Both the position numbers and the translations under genes were made by a program. A stretch of 64,000 nt of DNA from assembly GCF_028009165.1 (NCBI RefSeq), contig NC_079246.1, forward strand, positions 3,410,001 to 3,474,000, given 5' to 3'. Shown here piece by piece: positions 42,418 through 52,367 of this stretch. A model generated the notes under the pieces. That model did no database searches. It was not told the DNA's origin and saw nothing but the letters and a program-made list of their open reading frames with translations. Positions within the stretch are counted from its first letter, which is position 1, and each line of letters begins with the position of its first letter. The DNA is from Akanthomyces muscarius (Eukaryota; Ascomycota; Sordariomycetes; Hypocreales; Cordycipitaceae).

Positions 42418-44019
42418 ATGCCAGATCATCATGAGCCGGAGCAGATGAAGCGCCCGTCGGTATCGTCGCGAGACTCTAGCTCATCCGACGCGTCAAATGG
42501 CGACGATGCAGCTAGTATGCACCTCGCTGCTTTGCGCGGCCAAGAGCTGTCAGACGCAGCCTTGCTGCGGTCAAAGCAGGGCCGCCAAGCCGTCATCCAC
42601 GGCATCCGTCACCACCTCTCCTTCGCACAGCTGCCCGCCGTCGTTGCCCTCTGTCAGCAACCTGAATACACAGCCTTGGCGCGCGCACGCCATGCGCGCC
42701 TCATCATGAGCAACATTGTGCCTGAAATGGGCGACGACGCCGTCCTGCCATACTGCATCTGGCACCCCGAGACCGCCACAGAGGAGACGTACCGCAATGT
42801 CGCGAAGATGTACCCGCATCTCAAATATAGTGTGGCGAGGGCTTGCGCCGTGGCTGGCTACACCAAGCTGTATCGGGAGCTTGACGTGCTTCCCGAGGTG
42901 GCGGTCGCCGAGGAGGCGCAGGCATCGGAGCGAGGCGGCGAGATTTTCAAGCTCATAATGGCGCAGCCCGTGCGGTACGCCGTCATGAATGACTATGAGA
43001 ATAAGATTCAGCAGACGCCCCGGCCTGGTGCCTTTCTAAACGGTGACACGGCGGTGGCCTCTGTCCTCCGCCTTCGGTCCGAAGACCCCGGCAGTGTGCT
43101 CGACGCCTGGCCGTCGTACTGGGACATTGAGGAGGATGGATACATTGGTGAGGAAGACGTCGGACACTTGGGCGAAGAATACTTTGGTACTGTGACGGCG
43201 TGTGAGATTGAGCTACTTGAAAAGCCCCTACCAGCTGATCTGCCCACTGTGAACAAAGACGTGCTGATCCTCATGGCTGCCTACGAGGGACACATGGATC
43301 GCTATGCGCGCCTGGCGCGACCAGATTTTATCCGTGGCGAAGCGGCCTGTATTGCACGGGGCATCTATCACAACACTTGCTTTGCGAAATGGTGGGGGAC
43401 TCGAAATCTGTTTCCGGCGGCGGTCAACGCCCGACGCACCATGGTCAACGACCTGTCTTATCTGACGCCCGGCATTGCCGAAGAGGATCTGCCGTACCTT
43501 ATCTGGCATCCTCTCCGTCCACACTTTAATACCCTCTTTGAGATTGTGCGGCGCGAGCCGAGAATGTGGGTGACTGTTGCCCACGCCTGCATCGCATGCA
43601 ACTACACGCGGCTCTTTGACCTGCTTCTCCCACGCATCACGCCGACCCGCGAGCTCCTGTGGGAGGCGGAGCAGGCGTATAACCCGCACTTCAAGGAGCT
43701 GCTCGCGCCGCTCAAGGAGCAGGGCAAGCTTGTGGGCGGCCGTGGCGAGGCCGCGTCGGAGGAGGACAAGGAGCCGACCGAGTCGCTCGTGAGCGGCCGG
43801 CTGTTGCTGGACAGTCTGTGGGAGAAATACCATCCCAAGCTGTGGGCTGGGCTCCGGGCCAATGCGGCGTCGCTGGAGCTGTATCTGATGGTGCCGGAGA
43901 AGATTCGTCAAGAGGCGGCCGCGTCCGAGGTGGGCAACTATGCGCTCTACCAGTTTGATGATGGCATTGACCGGGAGTGGGATGAGAGCATATTTGAGAA
44001 GCTTACTGTCAAGGACTAG
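42418..44019 (+). CDS. Fungal-specific protein with internal duplication, function unknown
   Basis: 533 residues, single exon, no signal peptide or membrane segment. The N-terminus is Ser/Asp-rich and probably disordered (about 10-35). Two halves repeat a common unit of about 70 residues. In the first, PYCIWHPETATEETYRNV then SVARACAVAGYTKLYREL (about 111-155). In the second, PYLIWHPLRPHFNTLFEI then TVAHACIACNYTRLFDLL (about 359-402). Each unit is preceded by a helix ending in an acidic DD/EED. The pattern suggests helical repeats of the ankyrin/TPR size class, but no known repeat consensus fits well. An acidic stretch (DIEEDGYIGEEDVGHLGEEY) lies between. I do not recognise the family beyond its being fungal. 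Confidence 0.8.
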   Translation: MPDHHEPEQMKRPSVSSRDSSSSDASNGDDAASMHLAALRGQELSDAALLRSKQGRQAVIHGIRHHLSFAQLPAVVALCQQPEYTALARARHARLIMSNIVPEMGDDAVLPYCIWHPETATEETYRNVAKMYPHLKYSVARACAVAGYTKLYRELDVLPEVAVAEEAQASERGGEIFKLIMAQPVRYAVMNDYENKIQQTPRPGAFLNGDTAVASVLRLRSEDPGSVLDAWPSYWDIEEDGYIGEEDVGHLGEEYFGTVTACEIELLEKPLPADLPTVNKDVLILMAAYEGHMDRYARLARPDFIRGEAACIARGIYHNTCFAKWWGTRNLFPAAVNARRTMVNDLSYLTPGIAEEDLPYLIWHPLRPHFNTLFEIVRREPRMWVTVAHACIACNYTRLFDLLLPRITPTRELLWEAEQAYNPHFKELLAPLKEQGKLVGGRGEAASEEDKEPTESLVSGRLLLDSLWEKYHPKLWAGLRANAASLELYLMVPEKIRQEAAASEVGNYALYQFDDGIDREWDESIFEKLTVKD

Positions 44020-44051
44020 CAGCTGTGCCAGAGAATCAACTTCAGAAAGAA

Positions 44052-44342
44052 CTAGGTAGTGGGCAGATGATATGCCACGATCATAATGCGAATTTGGCTA
44101 TTTGCTGGTACATACGACCATAGGCAGTAGAGAATACCGCGTCCCGTCAAGCTCTCTATCATGGTCATTGGGTGCGGAAAAAGTGCAGCCTTGATGGCGA
44201 TTTTAACGGCGACTACCTCCATTTCTGGAGGTCGAACAACCGGAGCCCCGCCTAGCCACGTCACAGGATCAACCTTGGTGGACGGGCACTTGTCTGCCGC
44301 CCGATGATTTTCAAAAATCAACATATCGGTCTGCATAGCCAT
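44052..44342 (-). other. Short ORF containing one copy of a coding-like repeat
   Basis: ATG-initiated 96-codon frame ending at 44052. It includes TGRGILYCLWSYVPA, which recurs (as TGRGIFYCLWSYVTA) beyond the HET gene at 46481-46517. It may be a relic exon of a lost or duplicated gene. No expression evidence and no family match. Confidence 0.3.
44111..44147. repeat. 37-bp direct repeat, left copy (flanks HET gene)
   Basis: catacgacca...gcgtcccgt; matches 46481-46517 at 34 of 37 positions in the same orientation. Confidence 0.8.
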
Positions 44343-44469
44343 CTACGAACATGAATCGCTGCGCAATAACGCTTTTGTCCTGGCCGTGAGCGAGTTAGAT
44401 TCTGGTGTACGACAATTCCAAGTCGAACTCTACAACAAAGGAACAGTGCATCTTTTCTCCGCCGTCGTG

Positions 44470-46266
44470 ATGCCTTTGCAATCGATTGAACCACTTAAGC
44501 ACGGAGTTGTGCGGCGTCATGAATACGATACACTACCAACAAGGCGCTCTGCACGATATCTGGTTCTGCAGCCGGCTAACGAGAGCGGTGATCAACTGGT
44601 CTGCACATTGCATACGGCCGAGATAGATGATTTCCCGTCGTACGAGACCATCTCTTATGTCTGGGGGACAACAATTAAGCCTGAGACTATTTTCTGCAAC
44701 GGCCACATAATTCCTATCACGATCAATCTCTTCCAAGCCCTAATGCAAGTCCGGCATAGAGATAAGGCCCGGGCGCTTTGGGTGGACTCGGTTTGCATTA
44801 ACCAGGAAGACCCCAAGGAGCAAGGCGCCCAAGTGCACATTATGGGTACTATTTATGCAGGATCGAGGTCTACCCTCATTTGCCTCGGAGACTCTAATCC
44901 ACTTCATGCTCATCATGCGGCGAAGCTGGTCACAGAGGTCAGCCATATGATTGAGCGAACCCTCGAAGAAAGGAATCATGACTGGGAACCAAACAGCTTT
45001 CCATTTCCTGCAGAGGGAGAATTGTTGGGCTCCAATAGACAGTGGCAATCACTTGGCGTCCTACTTGGTCAACCTTGGTTCAGGCGAGGCTGGGTAGTCC
45101 AAGAAGCAGCGCTGAGCCAAAACGCCGTTTTACTATGGGCAAAGATCGATATTAGCTGGACCAAGCTATTGCGAACCTACGTCTGGGGCCGATGGAGAGC
45201 TTTGATTATCTCTAACGAACTACGCTTATCCTATTTACACTTGCAAGGCTTTTGTTCTCTACGGCCCCTCGAAGTAGGTCTTTACGGGCCGGCTGTTAAG
45301 CCTATGCAATTTCTAGAAATTTTGGATTGCGCTAGATGGCTACGTCTTACCGATCCCAAGGATCGGATTTACGCCTTCTTGAGTCTGAAACCGGCGGAGT
45401 TGTCGTTTTCTACGCTGAGTCCTGATTATGAGAAGCCATGTCTACTTCTTTATCGAGATTTTGCCATCGAATACCTGAAAACAAGGAAAGACCTGGACAT
45501 ATTGCACTTTGTTCACCACGATAACAACTCACTCGACAGCGATTTAGCGTCTTGGGTACCGCGTTGGGATATACGTCTCTACTCGGATTATAACGGTGGC
45601 CTGAACAACTACGATTCATCATCTAAACGGTTCAGCGCTGAGAATTCATCTTCAGAGCCAGTACTATTGCCTGATCAGATGTCTCTAAAAGTGCATGTTA
45701 TGATCCTTGGCACTGTTACTTTTACAGGACCCCGTTTCGACAAAGACTGCACAACTGTCGTTGAAGTCGCCTCACTCTGGGACGCCGTCTCAGAAAAATT
45801 GGAGATATCTGTTTACTCTTCGCCTTCTCTGCGAACCTTTGTGACAGTGTTTCGATGCGGCGTATATCGAGGACGACTCGAAGAGTGGCAGAGGCTGGAG
45901 GCGGCCTACATGCGCTTTCTGCAGGGTAAGCCGCTACAAGGAGAAGCACAACATGAACATACCGAGGCTTTCCATAAAATGAGAATGCAAGATGTGCACA
46001 ATAAAAGCATCATCTTTTTGGATCGAGGATACTATGGCTTGGCGCCTGGTATCGTTAGACCAGGGGATGTTTGCTGCATTATTTTTGGAACAAGGTCTCT
46101 CTTCCTCCTTCGCAGGACAAATCAAGATACGCGTTTCAAGATTGTGGGTTCGGTAGTAGTCCTCAGCAAATACCTTGACCACAATGGACGACCAAAAGTT
46201 CTAGGACACTGCGATAGCGAATGGAAAGACTGGGGCCTGAAAGAGGAGCAAGTATTATTGTGCTAG
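44470..46266 (+). CDS. HET-domain protein (heterokaryon incompatibility family)
   Basis: Cytosolic protein with the fungal HET domain, which in known cases triggers cell death after fusion of genetically different hyphae; many genomic copies have no known partner. Single exon, 598 residues from ATG 44470 (the longer frame opens with GTG). HET motifs are intact: YETISYVWG (58-66), LWVDSVCINQEDPKEQG (103-119), then GQPWFRRGWVVQEAALS and DPKDRIYAFLSL. The C-terminus has YGLAPGIVRPGDVCCIIFG, a common tail motif of this class. No NACHT, WD40 or ankyrin module follows, so it is a 'HET-only' type. Flanked on both sides by a 37-bp repeat. Confidence 0.92.
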   Translation: MPLQSIEPLKHGVVRRHEYDTLPTRRSARYLVLQPANESGDQLVCTLHTAEIDDFPSYETISYVWGTTIKPETIFCNGHIIPITINLFQALMQVRHRDKARALWVDSVCINQEDPKEQGAQVHIMGTIYAGSRSTLICLGDSNPLHAHHAAKLVTEVSHMIERTLEERNHDWEPNSFPFPAEGELLGSNRQWQSLGVLLGQPWFRRGWVVQEAALSQNAVLLWAKIDISWTKLLRTYVWGRWRALIISNELRLSYLHLQGFCSLRPLEVGLYGPAVKPMQFLEILDCARWLRLTDPKDRIYAFLSLKPAELSFSTLSPDYEKPCLLLYRDFAIEYLKTRKDLDILHFVHHDNNSLDSDLASWVPRWDIRLYSDYNGGLNNYDSSSKRFSAENSSSEPVLLPDQMSLKVHVMILGTVTFTGPRFDKDCTTVVEVASLWDAVSEKLEISVYSSPSLRTFVTVFRCGVYRGRLEEWQRLEAAYMRFLQGKPLQGEAQHEHTEAFHKMRMQDVHNKSIIFLDRGYYGLAPGIVRPGDVCCIIFGTRSLFLLRRTNQDTRFKIVGSVVVLSKYLDHNGRPKVLGHCDSEWKDWGLKEEQVLLC

Positions 46267-47177
46267 TAGCTGCGTCAGGGCTCGACTGAGCTTATTTATA
46301 GTAGGTTATACCATCACTATCGGTGTACGAATATTACATACAAGCAATAACTAAGTAGCGTCAAAATCTAGACGCGGAAGGATCTCATCTGATGCTTAAC
46401 TGAACAAATATCCCGTGGAGAATGTTTCCTTGGACCCCGTGGCATACACTACATGTAACAGAACTGTTTCAGTGCTGTCACATACGACCACAGGCAGTAG
46501 AATATACCGCGTCCCGTTTGCTCCGCAGCTGTCAAGCTACTGACCGGCAGATTAGTAGTTGGGTCGGTGACGACCAGCGAACACCGGCTGTTGTATGTTA
46601 TTTTTTATTTTTTTTTGCTGATTTTTGCTATTGCTTGTATGGCTGCCTGATGATTGTGTTTGCTTTCCCTTCTGTATCGTCTTGTATTTGTTGAATGTTT
46701 TGCTGCAATAAACGATAACTCCTTCAAGTTCCCTGTGCCATGGCGTGCAAGCATGATCATGAGTGCAACACGCCGGGACTATGTCGCAGCGCACGAGCAC
46801 CTGCCAAGTGGGAGTGTATATAGTAGCAGGTGTAAGAGGACGGCAGGTTCTGAGGGGAAAATGAGAAAAGAAAAGGAAAACATTTGCCACTGGCACCCTT
46901 CAGTCAGAGGCGTCGCAATGGGCGTGGATCTTTTTGCCCACGATACAGCGGAGCCGTCAAACAAGTATTTCGCGAATAAACTCTGCTTAGAATCTTGTCT
47001 ACAATATGTGATGAGAGACAAGACAGCCAACCAGACGATGCAATAATAATGCGCTGATCGCACGGTTTCCAAGGTAAGGAGGCACAGTAATGATCATGAC
47101 GCAGAACGAGAATAATAAATTAGCTACTACAACAGCAATACACAAAAGGAATTGTTGAATGACTAAACAAAGAATAT
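46267..47177. other. Intergenic region
   Basis: 911 bp between the HET stop and the convergent gene's stop. Apart from the 37-bp repeat copy and T/A runs near 46600, nothing is recognised. Confidence 0.5.
46481..46517. repeat. 37-bp direct repeat, right copy (flanks HET gene)
   Basis: Same element as 44111-44147, 3 mismatches; 2.37 kb apart. Confidence 0.8.
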
Positions 47178-49184
47178 CTACAGCGCATAAACCCTTACAT
47201 TGTCCGTCATCAAAGGAGTCTTGACCGTCCGCACGCCATTCTTGCCACTCTTGTAAGTGCTGTCCTTGACAGTCAGCCTCGCCTTGGTCATATCCCCAAC
47301 AAACACAGAAATCGAATCGCCCTTGGCCTCGACCCGCATACGGTACGGCTGTCTCGCCTTGATATCCGCCGCGACCGCCCTCTTAAGCTCCTTCCAGTTG
47401 TTGTTCGCGACACCAAGCAGGACGGAGCCGTTTTCGATGCCGGCATAGTAACCCTGGTACGCATCGTCGCCGGCGCCGGCGGTGCCCACGCGGAAGATCA
47501 ACCCGCCGTTGCCGCTGGGCACGTTGAACGTCACATCAGCTTCGTAGGCAAAATCAGAAAACGTGCCCTTGTTGATGAGAGCCTTGGCGCCAGGGGCAAA
47601 GGCCACGAGCTGGCCGGAGCCAGCGGCGACTTTGCCGTCCACAACGGTCCAGCTATCGCTGTTGTCACTGTCAAACTCGTCGTGGAAGAGCAGCGGCGAG
47701 AGGCGGATATTGTCAAACGCAGACGCGGCGAGGTTGACCTGCACGCCGTCCATGCCCGTGTAGTACGCGCTGTCCTTGGCGGTGATCTTGGGCGTGGCCA
47801 GGTCATCGACGAACACGGCCAGGTCGCTGCCAATGGCCTGCACACGGACGTGGTGCGCGACATCGGGCTTGATGTCGGCCTTGACGCGGCCGAGTTCCTT
47901 GTAGTCGAGACCGCCCTGGCCGTCGCCGCTGCGGCCGAGGACGACGTACCCGCTGGCGCTGATGCCCGCGTAGTACCCCTCGTAGCCGTGCTCGCGCTGG
48001 ATGTTCTTGACGCGGAAGAGCAAGCCCGAGTCGTGCGTGCTGCCATTGAGGGTAGGCGTGATGTCGGCGTCATATAGAAAGTCGGCATAGTTGCTGCGGA
48101 TAAAAGCGCGTCCGCCGTCGGCGCCAAAGCCGACCATGGCATTGGTCTCGGCGACAAAGGTGCCCGAGTCAATGAACCACCTGTCCATCTTGCCGCTGGA
48201 AAAGTCATCGGAGAAGGCAACGTCGGTAGGCAAGGGAGTGGCCGTTGGCAGCTGCGTTGAGGTGGACGTGCTGGTCGGCGTCGACGAGCTGCTGGTTGTG
48301 CTGGTTGTGCTGGTCGGAGGGGGGACGTAGGCGTCGCCGGGGGAGACGCAGCCAAAGGAAACTTCAGGCGTCTTTTGGTTCTTTGCACCCCGGCTGTAAC
48401 CCCATACTGTGGCGACCATGTATGTCCTGTTGGCTGCCATTTGATATGAAAGGGCGTTGCCGGGGCCGTGGAATCCTGTGCCCATTCGCCAGCTGTATAG
48501 CTCCTGAGCCTTGCTAGTTTGGAGCAACTCCAGGTCCGGGTCAGCCAGAGTTGTGCTATCGAAAGCTGCAAATTTAGGATTAGCAAATTGCGCCTCTGAG
48601 ATGGGGAATCAAAACATACCCATCACATCTTGGCGGGACTTTCCAAACGAGTCAAAGCAGCTCTCCGGAATCATGTCAAAGATGAACGCAGAGCACATGC
48701 TGTCCTGGTCTGCCGTGCCCCAGCTGTCGGTAAGGCTCGCCTTGAGATCCTTGGCGCAATCAGCGGACAAGAAAGAGCATTGGCTATCGCCACCGTCGAC
48801 GGCCGTTTTGACCGCGGGCGTGGTCGAGATGAAGACGTGGCGACAGAGCGACCACGACTTGTCCATGGCCTTAGGATGGCCGCCAGACATGAGGCTGTCC
48901 GGCGCACCAAATGTGAGCGAAGTTAGCACCGTCGTGCCATCCTCGACGATGTTTTCCGACAGCGGCATCTCCTTGCCAACATTGAGGTAGACGCCGTAGC
49001 CATCTTTTTTGGTGCCCGGGAACGGCTGCGTCCAGTCGTAGCCCGTAATGGCGGCCGACTTTGACGAGACGGGCGCTGCAAAGCTCTTGCTCACATCGCC
49101 ATACGGCACCGCGATGATGTTGCTTGCGTTTGGGAAAAAGTCGAAGTAGTCCACGTAGATGGGACTGCTTCCAGTAACTGACAT
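47178..49184 (-). CDS. Tandem concanavalin-A/LamG-like domain protein
   Basis: Exons 49184-48620 and 48565-47178; intron 54 bp (GTATGT, GCTAAT branch, GCAG). Product 650 residues. The N-terminal 260 residues form an undefined fungal region with several cysteines (SLCRHVFIS, CSFLSADCAKD, MCSAFIFDMIPESC). A Ser/Thr/Pro linker (about 271-301) leads to two homologous beta-sandwich domains. The first starts FSDDFSSGKMDRWFIDSG (about 305) and the second FHDEFDSDNSDSWTVVDG (about 482). Both contain GLLFRV or GLIFRV followed by YxGYYAGI, the pattern of 3-keto-disaccharide-hydrolase/LamG-like folds. The linker and disulphide-rich look suggest secretion, yet the chosen start MSVTGSSPIYVDYF lacks a signal peptide. 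Carbohydrate binding is plausible, activity unproven. Confidence 0.75.
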
Positions 49185-50111
49185 TGTTGCGGTCCTGCTG
49201 TACTGAAGACTATTTCTGAGGAGAATGGGGAAGAGAGACAGGGAAAGCCGGGTAAAAGACAGTGTCCATCACAGTCGTAGTAGCAGCTCGACGTCCACGA
49301 GGTTCTTTACTGCCCGAGGACCTATACAAATGCTCGACTCGGCATTGCATTGCATATTTCGCGGAATTATTCATGTACGCCCCTGCAAAATCCTTCCCTG
49401 CAGCCCTGTGGACACCAGACTAGGTGCAGGAACTAGTTTGGGGATTTCCTCATCAGGCAATCGCCTGGATCCTTGTGCTTATGGCGGCTGACAAGCCTTG
49501 TGAGGCTGGATTAGCTGCAAGGGTTCATTGTGGAAAAAAAGGGCAGGTGAAACTTTTGCACGGTCGCACTATTAATCTCGCTCCTAGTGACAATCATGCA
49601 AATGACTACTCGGGGACTTTTTTGTGCACCACCCAGTCGTCTTTCGATCCCGTCAACTTCGGCAACTAAATGCTCTGCTCGTTTATGCCGGGCCCGCTAA
49701 CTTAGCAGCAGCGGGTGGTGCCTAGTCTGGAACAGACCGCGCTCTTGGACGACTTTTTCCCTGCGGTACAGAGGAGCAATCTGCTTTTATGGTTCCAATG
49801 CTTCCCAATACCCGTGTGGGCGGCACGTCTGAGCTGGCACAAGGGCAGAGAGAGTCGATACAGACTACTGACAAGTGAACGCGGCGTTGGCCTCCAGAGA
49901 GCCAAGTGCGTTACATTACAAGTTCGAATTTTAGCTCGTTCATAACACATGCAGAGTCACAGTTACCTCCCAGGTTTCATCACAGCACAAAACAAAACGT
50001 TGGTATTTCTCCAATCAAGCAGAAAATAAGATGAGATAAGAAATAGATACAAGCAAAAATATCTAGGGAAGCCCATCCTTCCAGCAGCAGGGAATTCACG
50101 GCTCGGGCGTC
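49185..50111. other. Intergenic region
   Basis: 927 bp; promoter of the tandem-domain gene on the left and 3' flank of the secreted-protein gene on the right. No gene seen. Confidence 0.5.
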
Positions 50112-51047
50112 TCATGCTAGACACTTGCTGAACCGAACCTGTATCCTTTCCCACATGGACAGAGTCTGGAAATGTGTAACAGCGACATCTGTAAACTTGA
50201 GGGTTGCATCTTTAGGGCCCCAATTGACGTCGCCGTACTTGTTCGCGTATTTCCTAAAGTCGGAACGTTTGTTCTTGTCGTAGTCCGGGTTCTTCCTCAT
50301 CTTCTTCACTGTCTCGTCAACGTTGACCTTGTCGTAGGTTTTGCCGTCAAACTCATTTTTCGGAGCCGGGTCAAACATGATGACTTCCGAGTCTTTCAAG
50401 CCAAAGCCGGGATTCGGTATTTCCTTTCCTTTAGCGTCCGTCTTTGTGGCATCCGTGGCTCTCGTCAGGTCGGCTTTGAGCCAGCTGCCAAAGTCGGACT
50501 TTCGAATAGAGACAATCATCTCGGGAATCTTCTTCATGCGTTCAATTCGCTCCGTGACGCCTGTCTTCTTCAAAAAATCCTCATCCTTAGACATGTCCTC
50601 CACCATGGAGGCGACCATCTCATGCAGGACAAAATAGTAGCTCTTGCCTTCTTTGACAGCCTTGGACTCTAGTCCACGATTAAAACCCTTGCCGTTGATG
50701 TCCTTGTTGAAGCCCGCTGCGTCGAGTTCTTTGGCGACAGTCATGGTATCCCGACCCTCGCCGGGCGGCTGTACGGTGCACGGTTTGCTGTCCATGTTCA
50801 GCATGAATTCCTGAAACGTGAGTCTGCCTGAAGGGTCTGCAGCCGGATATCTAAGAATTTTGCCAATCTTCTTATGCTCCTGGAAGTTGGGGAAGAGGTA
50901 TGTCTGATCCTTTCCCTTCCAATCCCATGCGAGGTCGTACGCCTCCCAGAGATGTACTCGCTCAAGACCACCAGGCAGGCCGCCTGCTAGAACCTCGAGG
51001 CAGAACAGGGACAAGAGTGCGAGCCACAACCTAGCTCGTGGAAACAT
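50112..51047 (-). CDS. Secreted protein of unknown function
   Basis: 311 residues from ATG 51047; signal peptide MFPRARLWLALLSLFCLEVLA. The frame is open further upstream, but that part is Phe-rich and begins outside a signal peptide, so the internal ATG is preferred. The mature part begins GGLPGGLERVHLWEAYDLAW. It is Lys- and Asp-rich, with only one clear cysteine (SKPCTVQPPGEG) besides that near the C-terminus (FSKCLA). Near the middle, ELDAAGFNKDINGKGFNRGLES and a following YYFVLHEMVASM could form a compact alpha/beta domain. No catalytic motif recognised. It lies next to the large chitinase gene in divergent orientation, 1.3 kb apart. Possibly an effector-type or wall-associated protein; this rests on secretion and context only. 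Confidence 0.7.
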   Translation of the reverse strand: MFPRARLWLALLSLFCLEVLAGGLPGGLERVHLWEAYDLAWDWKGKDQTYLFPNFQEHKKIGKILRYPAADPSGRLTFQEFMLNMDSKPCTVQPPGEGRDTMTVAKELDAAGFNKDINGKGFNRGLESKAVKEGKSYYFVLHEMVASMVEDMSKDEDFLKKTGVTERIERMKKIPEMIVSIRKSDFGSWLKADLTRATDATKTDAKGKEIPNPGFGLKDSEVIMFDPAPKNEFDGKTYDKVNVDETVKKMRKNPDYDKNKRSDFRKYANKYGDVNWGPKDATLKFTDVAVTHFQTLSMWERIQVRFSKCLA

Positions 51048-52367
51048 GTTGGCGTCGGCCAGGTATTGCTGGTACAATGCCTGATTGCCCAAGAAAAAGA
51101 CGAACGTAGTGAAGGCAAAAAGAAAAAAAAAAGAACAGAGAGCGACAGAATGAAAATGGAACAGAATGCTTTCAGTCTTGGGGAAAGCGAAGGGAAACGA
51201 GGCTTCAAAACAAGACAGTGCCATTTCCCCCAGCATCGCAGCGTAGACTCGGCCTATGCCCAGTTCGACATGGCCCGAACCCAGCTTCGCTAGTCGTTTC
51301 CGTGCAGCCACAACGTCTGGAGGTTACACAGGCATGGATATTGTCAGGATTCTCTAGACCATTGGGCTGACCGCAATTTTAGCCAATGGTATCCTCTTGA
51401 TAGATTGTTCTGAGCTGGAGTCGCAGGATCCCCGGAGACTAACTTGGTGTAAGTAGGCGGATGCCCCCTGTGCTGGCTTAGCCTGGCTCCGCCAATCCAC
51501 ACCCTCAATACCGCAGCTGGAGGGTATTATGGCCGCATGCTTTTTTGTAACCCTGAAAGGGAAAATTACTAGTCGTTGACCGAGCTTAGACGAATGCAGG
51601 CAGGCCCTTGTCGACCGGCACTTGATGTACAGAAAAGGAGAACGAGCAGCCTTTCTGGAATCGCTCTATCGTGTGGTGGTATCGTTTCTCGGCTGCATAG
51701 AAGGAGAAGAAAAGAGAGAAAGGAGAGAGAAAATGCAAAGTAAAACCGCTTCTCCCCAAAGCTAGGACATTGAAATGCAGGAACTTCTTTCAGGGCGCAT
51801 GATTTCGGCAATACCAATGAGCCTATCCCAATTTGTAAGCGCCGATATTACTGGCAGCGAAGCGTTGGGGGTCGGCGCCGTTTCGGCTCAGTATTCGGAC
51901 TTTTACGCCTTAATTCGTGCATGGATTCTCCAAGCTCCCTGGTTAAACGTCCCGCATTGGGTGCGAACATATCTCACAGCATTTTTACGCGAGACCCTCG
52001 CGTACCTGCCAAGACGAGCTCGGGGACTTATGGAGACTTGTGCCGGTGTCGTATCGGCGAACGCCAAGACGGGCAGGGCCCGATCAGTCTAAATCGGCGG
52101 TCCTGCTAGAGCCTAGGGGATATAACGATATCCTGTACAATTTGCCTGTCGACCTGACGAGGGTGAAAGGATAATGCCTGCCGCTCGCCACAAGGCAGGT
52201 ATATGGTAAATGGCTGCACTTCTTTGTATGTGATTCTACTTCTGCTCCCATTGTCCGCTCCGACACACCAGCATATGGCAACTCTTTCTGCCGCACAAGC
52301 AGCAATCTTGAACATTTTCTTCATCACTTTTATTTTGGCTCTCTAAAGGGCCATCGAAGAACAGACT
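51048..52367. other. Divergent promoter region of secreted protein and chitinase
   Basis: 1.3 kb; no gene supported. A GATATAACGATATC stretch near 52120 lies about 240 bp before the chitinase ATG. Confidence 0.5.
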
